Assembly (NCBI GenBank): GCA_020698575.1
Contig: CM036248.1
Span: forward strand, 20,819,729 to 20,883,728
Direction: 5' to 3'
Source of the DNA: Bostrychus sinensis
Taxonomy: Eukaryota > Chordata > Actinopteri > Gobiiformes > Eleotridae
DNA length: 64,000 nt
The notes under the pieces are model-generated. The model saw only the letters and a list, made by a program, of their open reading frames with translations, had not been told where the DNA came from and did no database searches. Below, in pieces: positions 58,069-64,000 of this stretch (position 1 is the stretch's first letter; every line of letters starts with the position of its first letter). The position numbers and the translations under genes are program-made.

Positions 58069-59685
58069 CAGAGCAATGCATGCAATATAAATGTTTAATG
58101 CATGTTGAATATATACAATAGGAAACATTTTCTCCCCACAGACAGTATTACAGTTTAGCCCAAGGACACAGTGGCAGTATGAACAGGGGGAGGCAGGGTT
58201 TGAAGCTTACGGTTGCTAAGCTTTTCTCTCTAGTACATAACTGTTAGTATTTTAGGAGTTTGGAGAAGCAGACAGGAGAGAGTTACAACAGAGAGACTGT
58301 ACCATTTGCTATTGTAGTAGACAGCACAATATATCACACATTTATCATCATCAACATAATACTGCACCTACCAAATATAAATATTTTTAAATTCTTGATT
58401 TAATGTTGATTCCACAGTTTAGCCCTGTGAAGTCTTGTTTTGGTCCCAGTTTGGTCTTTGATATGTTTTGATTTTGATAAGGAAATACACAGATCTGAAT
58501 TTCTGCTTCAATTGTAATGAACTTACTGTAGACTATATGTAAAGAATATCCAAATATCACAATTTATATCATTATGGTGACAATCAACATAGGTATTGCA
58601 TATAACAATAAAGCATATTACCATAGCTGATATTTTAAAAAGTGGCATGCTTTACTATTACATTATTCAAAGCATTAGATGTTTTTTTTTTTGTTGTTGT
58701 TGTTTTTTAAGGGACTTCACAGTATATTCCAAATTATCAGCGCAATATTCATAATCGCAATAAACTAAACGTATTGCAAAAGTTATGTATTTCCATATCA
58801 ATTATTTACACTATTTACAGAAAATTTGACCACATATGACCGAAGAATAAGTTGATCTGTTGTTATGTTGATTTAAACCCAGTTTTGACCCCAGTGAGTC
58901 CAGAGCCTTGAATATCTTCAATTAAAATAGTCCCAGGTTGTGTTCACTTGCTGGGGCCCGGGGCAAGAACACTTCACTTTGGTCCATTATAATAGAATAT
59001 ACTGTATATACAAGGAGGGACTATTACTGGGGCCCTCTGACCCTGAAGCCCAGGACAGGAGACCCCTTTGACCCCGCTCCTGTTGGCAGGCTTGTGTTCC
59101 TGTGAGGTCCTAACCGTCTAAAGGGCCAATGTTGTGAGACTGAAGTGGAGGGCAGGGAGAATCTGCTGCTAAATCTTCAAAATGCAGAGGTCATGGTTTA
59201 TGGCTAAAATCTCTGCAATTACTGGGTCTCTCCACATAAAAACGAAAAAACTGAAACGACAGGGGTAGGTGAAGTTTTCTTTGCAAGTGTCAAAGTTTAA
59301 AGTAAAACAGTATTCGAGCACACAGGCGTAATTGCTGTTAGTAGAAAGGGCATTTAAGCCACACTATTAATATGGCAAGTTTGTGGATCCAATCCCAAAG
59401 TAAAAATAATCAGGTTCAATATTTGTAGATTTTCTGTATTAAATTTCTTTTTGAAATAGAATCTAATAGAGTAACACTGCCCCCTGCCCTCCACCTGAGA
59501 TTTGAAGATGAACTTAACCTATTGAATTGTACATATCCATGCTTAAAAAAAACAAAAAACAAACACTTTAATCCAAATATCACCAGTTAAATGCAATTTT
59601 AAACACAGTTATAGCATATTGCATGTTTTTCTGATATTGTACAGTCCTCATTTAAAATCACTGGCAGAGAGTGAATGTAGACATA
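58069..59685. other. Noncoding, with possible hAT scrap near 58945-59095
   Basis: The sequence around CTGGGGCCCGGGGCAAGAA and CTGGGGCCCTCTGACCC resembles the GGGCCCC-rich interior of CAGGGG-type hAT elements, but no ends were found. The rest is AT-rich; no gene is seen. Confidence 0.4.
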
Positions 59686-59689
59686 CACG

Positions 59690-60060
59690 GACAAACAGCA
59701 GCTGCTACGTGTTTTGCAGCAGGACGTGCCGTGCGTGTGCATATGTGTATTTGTGAACCAAATGAAGACAAGCGGCCCACCTGAAGCTATTCCCTTTGTC
59801 CAGAGTGCATCGCGAGAGAGAAAAATTGACCCCCCTTCAGAAAGCTATGTTTGATAGATCTCGCTGTAATATATTTTGCTTTATGAATGAAAATTGCAGT
59901 CATTCAACTCGAGCGATATGTGAGGTCTCATGATTTGCCGTGCGGATACTTGGCCGCCCCTGCAATTCCGTCAGTCCCCAGTAGCTGACAGGAATGGATA
60001 GGCTCTATTAAGGTAGATATAGGGGGCCTAGGGCTGTGTTGTAACTAGTGCTATTAATCC
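59690..60060. promoter_or_regulatory. Candidate conserved noncoding block
   Basis: Repeat-free and homopolymer-poor, with CATCGCGAGAGAGAAAAATT, GATAGATCTCGCTG, CAACTCGAGCGATATG and GCCGTGCGGATACTTGG. CpG retention in otherwise CpG-poor DNA suggests constraint or lack of methylation. Conservation is inferred only. Confidence 0.35.
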
Positions 60061-60225
60061 ATATAGTTGGTCTATCAAGGTGCTGCCCTGTATGTGATCA
60101 AAAGAAGTGGCCCGCTGTCAAAGAAACACCTCCTGAATGTAAAGCGATAGTTTAAACTTAAGAAAGGGCCATTTATTTTATTTTATTTTTTTCAAAATAG
60201 CAACCTTTTGGGCAACACTTTACAA

Positions 60226-60819
60226 CGGTGTTTCCCAACCAGGGGTACGGGGATCCATAGGGGTACACGAGCACTTTGCAGAGGGTATACTTGGAATTAT
60301 TTCACAATTCATTTCCAAGATGAAAAATGTTTGTGATCTATTTTTATTGAACTACTGAAAGCTATGAAAGACAAGCTCAAGTGTCTCTTTGAAAAAAAAT
60401 AAATTAAAACTGCAAAAGGTTATTTTTAGAATATTATATTTGATTATATGTTTTTTAGGTTTAAGAGCTTGTTTCAAAGGGGAGTTAGTGGATTTGTTAT
60501 GAGTTAAAGATTTTTTTTTTTTTATTTCAGTTAATTAAAATACATTAAAATATATAATAAATAAATGTAATAAGGGCTTCTACTGTTATTTTTATTTGAC
60601 CTTTATTTAACCAGGAAAGTCCCACTTTATTATGTTGTATGTTTTATTTTAAAGGCAGACAGAGTATTACGTATTTAATTTAGAATTTGAGTTATAAAAT
60701 GTCTCTGTACTAATAAATACAGAAGTTTTTATTACAATTTTAAAGAATTATTAACATTTATGAGTACTCATGATATGACAAAAAAGCCCCCACGAGACAA
60801 AAAAGGTTGGGACCCACTG
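60226..60819. mobile_element. 594-bp nonautonomous hAT element
   Basis: The left end CGGTGTTTCCCAACCAGGGG and the inverted right end CAGTGGGTCCCAACC are of the CAGTGGTTCCCAACC hAT type. The flanks CTTTACAA (60218-60225) and CTTTAGAG (60820-60827) agree at six of eight positions. GGGTACGGGGATCC and GGGGTACACGAGCAC follow the left end, as usual for the family. The interior is AT-rich and noncoding. Confidence 0.8.
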
Positions 60820-60827
60820 CTTTAGAG

Positions 60828-62218
60828 TAAGGGTACAAAAAAGTCTTGTTTTTTTTGTGTGTGTGTGTGTTTTTTGTGATGTGTTCTGGTTGCAATAAAA
60901 ATATATGTACAACTGTGGGGATCTGTGGGGATTTGTATTTTATTATTAGTCTGGAAAGGTAGGTTAATACATTTTTAATAGTGAGGCTTTATGTAATTTC
61001 ATTATTGTGTGGGGGAAAAAATACAGTAATACCAAGCTTTAATCAGCACTGTACCTGCAGCCATTATTTTACAACTATTCTCAAGTAAGACACTCCTGTT
61101 AGTGGCCCCACCTTTGGCGTTGGAGGTCATGGGTTCAATTTCTCCACAAGAAGCCTAGAAGTTCAGCTAGACGGAGAGGAATCAGGAAGGGCATCTGTTG
61201 TAAAACTGTGTTAACCTATAAAAGAAAGAGAGCAGCTGAGGGGGACTTTCTTTCTCATGTAAACCGTACTTGTTTAAAAGAAATATTTTAAGCAATTTAT
61301 AGCAAAAGGCCTATTTTCTAACATTTGCTATGCAGGATTATTTGATTTTTATCGGGAGCATATTTCTCTTGACTTTGAGAATGGCTGCTCTGAGGTGTTA
61401 CTTAGGTCTCTCCATTGATTTCACTTGTTACATATTGTGTGTTTTTTACAATAATACCTAATTCTTTTGTCCTCCTTGAAGCAATTACAAGTTGGGGGCT
61501 ATTAGAGGACACAAAACTGCAACAAGAAGGCCGTGTGTTGTGTGGCAGGTGGAAGAATACTGGGTCTCTGGGGGAGAGGCGTGACACGGCCGGCCCTTTG
61601 ATCAACACCAGCACCATCAGGTTCATGTCTTCAAGATATCCCCTCTTGAAAGAGATCCACTGGCCTTATACTGTGTACATTAGCAATTTAGATCCGACAT
61701 GAAGAATGTTGCTCGGACATTTGCATCTCAAAGGGCCCAATTTTAATTTTTGAAATTACTCCAGAACTAAGCTTGATTTTGTTCTTTTTTATTATTATTA
61801 TTATTATTATTTTTATTATTGTGTAATATTACTTTTATGTTCGACTGAGGCAAGAGTGTAAATACTGTATTTTGACAATTATAATAAAAAAAAAAAAATA
61901 GAATGATCTTTTGTGTGATAGTGTTGTAACTTTGGTATAATTTATTAAAAAGGTTACAGTGACATTCCCATTGATGTAAAACAAAGGTATGGTAATGTAA
62001 TTTTCATTTTATTGATGTTGCTGCCATCTGAATATAAAACCACTTTCTCTTTGTTTGTGGAGCATACAAATAACAGAATTAATACAACTTCATAGAAATG
62101 AACCAGAGGGAACAGCACTTTGTGACTATATAATCTCTCTATATTTTAATTTTATACAGGCTTCCCTCAGAAGCACAGTGGCACTGTAGGCCTCACGGCG
62201 ACCTCCTCAATCACATGG
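60828..62218. other. Noncoding with a teleost repeat fragment at 61090-61230
   Basis: At 61090-61230 GGAGGTCATGGGTTCAATTT (B-box-like) is followed by GGAATCAGGAAGGGCATCTG and TTGTAAAACTGTG, a combination I know from a dispersed fish repeat. A (GT)n lies at 60857-60871, a (TTA)n at 61789-61820 and A13 near 61887. The 95-codon frame at 61415-61702 has no domain. Confidence 0.45.
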
Positions 62219-63071
62219 ATAATGCCGCTTGTAAACTGTGCAACTTTTATTGATTCTTCTAAATGTTAATGTTATATGCAGTGATTTTTCATTCTACATT
62301 GCATTCCTGGAGGTCTAGGCAGAGCCTGCAGAGTGTTATCTGCACTGCCAAAACCTTTCTTACATTTTTTTTTATTTTTGGGAACTTGTGCCTGAAGAAT
62401 ACTACAAAGAATGGAAAAACTGCAGACCTGCAATACAGTAAAAAAATAAATAAATAAATAAATAAAACTGGCAGCTGTGGTTCCCAGAGTTTTACTGTAA
62501 TAAATATAGTATATTTCTCATATTTATAGTACATTATTGTAAAAAACAACAAATTGTTTAGGTTTGGTCAGTCATGTCCTGTCCACATGGCTCCAGCATC
62601 AACTGGTCAAAAATGTGTGTTTAATTAATGTTAAACTACAGAGTTTGCTCTCAGCTAATAAGTTAATTTTGATCCACTCTTTTCATGTTTTACAAGAAAT
62701 AAAATTCTTCATCATGATCACATTTACAAAGGCTCAAAAATAAGAAAGTGGTTCAGAAAAATTCTAAATGGTAAATAGTCTCAGTTTAAAAAAAAGAGAC
62801 TCAACCTTTATTTTGCCATGTTGAGGTGACGTACTGTATAGTCTCTCACCACTGTGAACAATATTTTATTTTGTTTTCTTACAATGAATTACTGTAAAAG
62901 GTGAATATTGTCACAACATTTGAATGGTAAAATTCTGGTTAACACAGCTTACCATATAGTTTTACCATCCATTTTACAAAAACATTTTACAGTGTCGGAG
63001 TGTTGTGTACGCTGGGATGCATAATGCTGCTGTAAATTGTGCAACATTTATTGATTCTTCTAAATGTTAAT
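62219..63071. repeat. 52-bp direct repeat pair, about 800 bp apart
   Basis: 62219-62270 and 63021-63071 are about 92% identical over 52 bases, including 24 consecutive bases around TTATTGATTCTTCTAAATGT. The sequences outside the pair are not alike. The interval contains the inverted-repeat element at 62434-62995. Confidence 0.85.
62434..62995. mobile_element. Degenerate inverted-repeat element (ACAGTAAAA ends)
   Basis: Left: TACAGTAAAAAAATAAATAA, AACTGGCAGCTGTGGTTCC, AGAGTTTTACTGTAA. The inverted right end reads ACACTGTAAAATGTTTTTG, GGTAAGCTGTGTTAACCAG, AATTTTACCATT. The arms correspond in order but with many mismatches. I recall this type as a common teleost DNA element. An (AAAT)n tract sits in the left arm. 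No target duplication is seen. Confidence 0.5.
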
Positions 63072-64000
63072 ATCTTTGGGTATGAGACATCTTGATAGTT
63101 CACCGTTACCGCCGCGATAAACAATGTAATATTTGAATGATATTTTCCAACAGCTGGTCACGAGTGAGTCCCCGGGGGCATGGGGGACTGTGGCGAGGCA
63201 TTTAATGTTGCCTTGGTACTTTACTTTATTGATTTATGGAAAGAGGAAAACCGAAATGTCACATGTATATATATTCAGCATGTTTGAAGGGTATCACAAA
63301 GCCATATAGATAATACATTTAATTTCAGATGTGCTCTACTTCAGATTCATAGTAAATGTCAGCATTATCTTTTTAACATCCGTCATTATTTCTTTATTCG
63401 GAAAGAAATTGAGAAATTAGGCCATATTCAAATGACGGGAGTTCTCTGGAGCCAAAACAAACCTTTGATTTTTAAAAATATGCTGGATTTTCTGTCAAAG
63501 CCTAAAACATGAAAAAGCATGATAAGTCCAAAAGTAGTGCATGGTACAGGAAGTAGCTGTTGGGGAATGGAAGCCGGGCGAGTCTTTCGAAGCTGTTCCG
63601 TAATTGCTTCGTTAAAAACCAGTTGCTTTGTGTGTCCTGGAGTAATTAAGCAGTTGGAATTTTACATTACACTAGTGAAAATTAACAAAGAGCACATCTG
63701 GGTGTCCCATAGGTTTAGTCATTAAAAAGCCCATTATTTTTCAAATTACTTTTTCAATCTTTCAGCCCCCCTAATCCGGAGGTATTTCCCAATAGACAAG
63801 TTCCCGTTCTTGTTTCCAATGACTCCTTTAGGAAAGTTAAACATTTAGCGGATGGTGTGGCCCACATCAGCCGCTGAACTCTATTTCCAAGACACACACG
63901 GTTTGGGGACTGGGAGGACACCATAACGATAGCGAGGCCAAATCTATTTAAGCGTGTAAAGAGGGCCGTTAATGGCATCACTCTGGGAAAATCAAGAAAT
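63072..64000. promoter_or_regulatory. Unique, enhancer-like noncoding sequence to the window end
   Basis: The stretch from about 63380 onward is free of repeats and has CCATATTCAAATGACGGG, GGAGTAATTAAGCAGTTGG, CAAATTACTTTTTCAATC and CCCCTAATCCGGAGG. It has the look of a conserved noncoding element that may continue past 64000. Short frames (63519-63725, 63754-63981) have no recognised domain. Confidence 0.35.

Overview
The window looks like nuclear DNA of a bony fish (teleost). It is AT-rich, full of homopolymers and short microsatellites, has no operon-like gene packing, and carries dispersed repeats typical of teleosts: tRNA-type composite SINEs ending in (GAAT)n, 5S rRNA-derived retrocopies, many short hAT transposons with 8-bp target duplications, and Tc1/mariner remnants. 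I find no protein-coding gene that I can defend across the whole 64 kb. The open frames are short, lack recognisable domains or sit in repeats, so the window is best read as a gene desert or part of a very large intron.

Layout. 1-2.5 kb: a tRNA-like repeat running into an 11-bp tandem array that is split by a 5S-derived SINE. 2.5-20.5 kb: mostly unique DNA with candidate regulatory blocks (about 4.2-4.5, 6.1-6.3, 7.4-8.1 and 15.3-15.6 kb), scattered tRNA-like SINE copies and a 166-bp hAT element. 20.5-20.8 kb: a second 5S-derived copy followed by a (TAGA)18 microsatellite. 22.9-23.1 kb: a 222-bp hAT element. 25.9-26.6 kb: a strong candidate regulatory block. 27.1-29.2 kb: SINE tails, a Tc1 relic and an old hAT-like relic. 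30.2 kb: (GT)n running into 24 consecutive G. 34.9-36.7 kb: a SINE split by a 1440-bp hAT element. 42.9-45.7 kb: a Tc1/mariner relic, two hAT-like elements and a 368-bp inverted-repeat element. 55.5-58.1 kb: a 2558-bp hAT element that contains a 1.45-kb, 15-bp minisatellite of about 97 units. 60.2-60.8 kb: a 594-bp hAT element. 62.2-63.1 kb: a 52-bp direct repeat bracketing an inverted-repeat element. 63.1-64 kb: unique, regulatory-looking sequence.

There is no set of genes working together. What can be reconstructed is the history of insertions: three hAT elements have perfect 8-bp target duplications, two more have 6/8 matches, one landed between the A and B boxes of a SINE, and one carries an expanded minisatellite. 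The most unusual objects are that minisatellite, whose every unit contains CAGGTRAG or a close variant (both an E-box and a 5' splice-site consensus), and the pair of 5S-derived retrocopies with a common non-5S tail. Element family names rest on recalled sequence features and were not checked against a repeat library.
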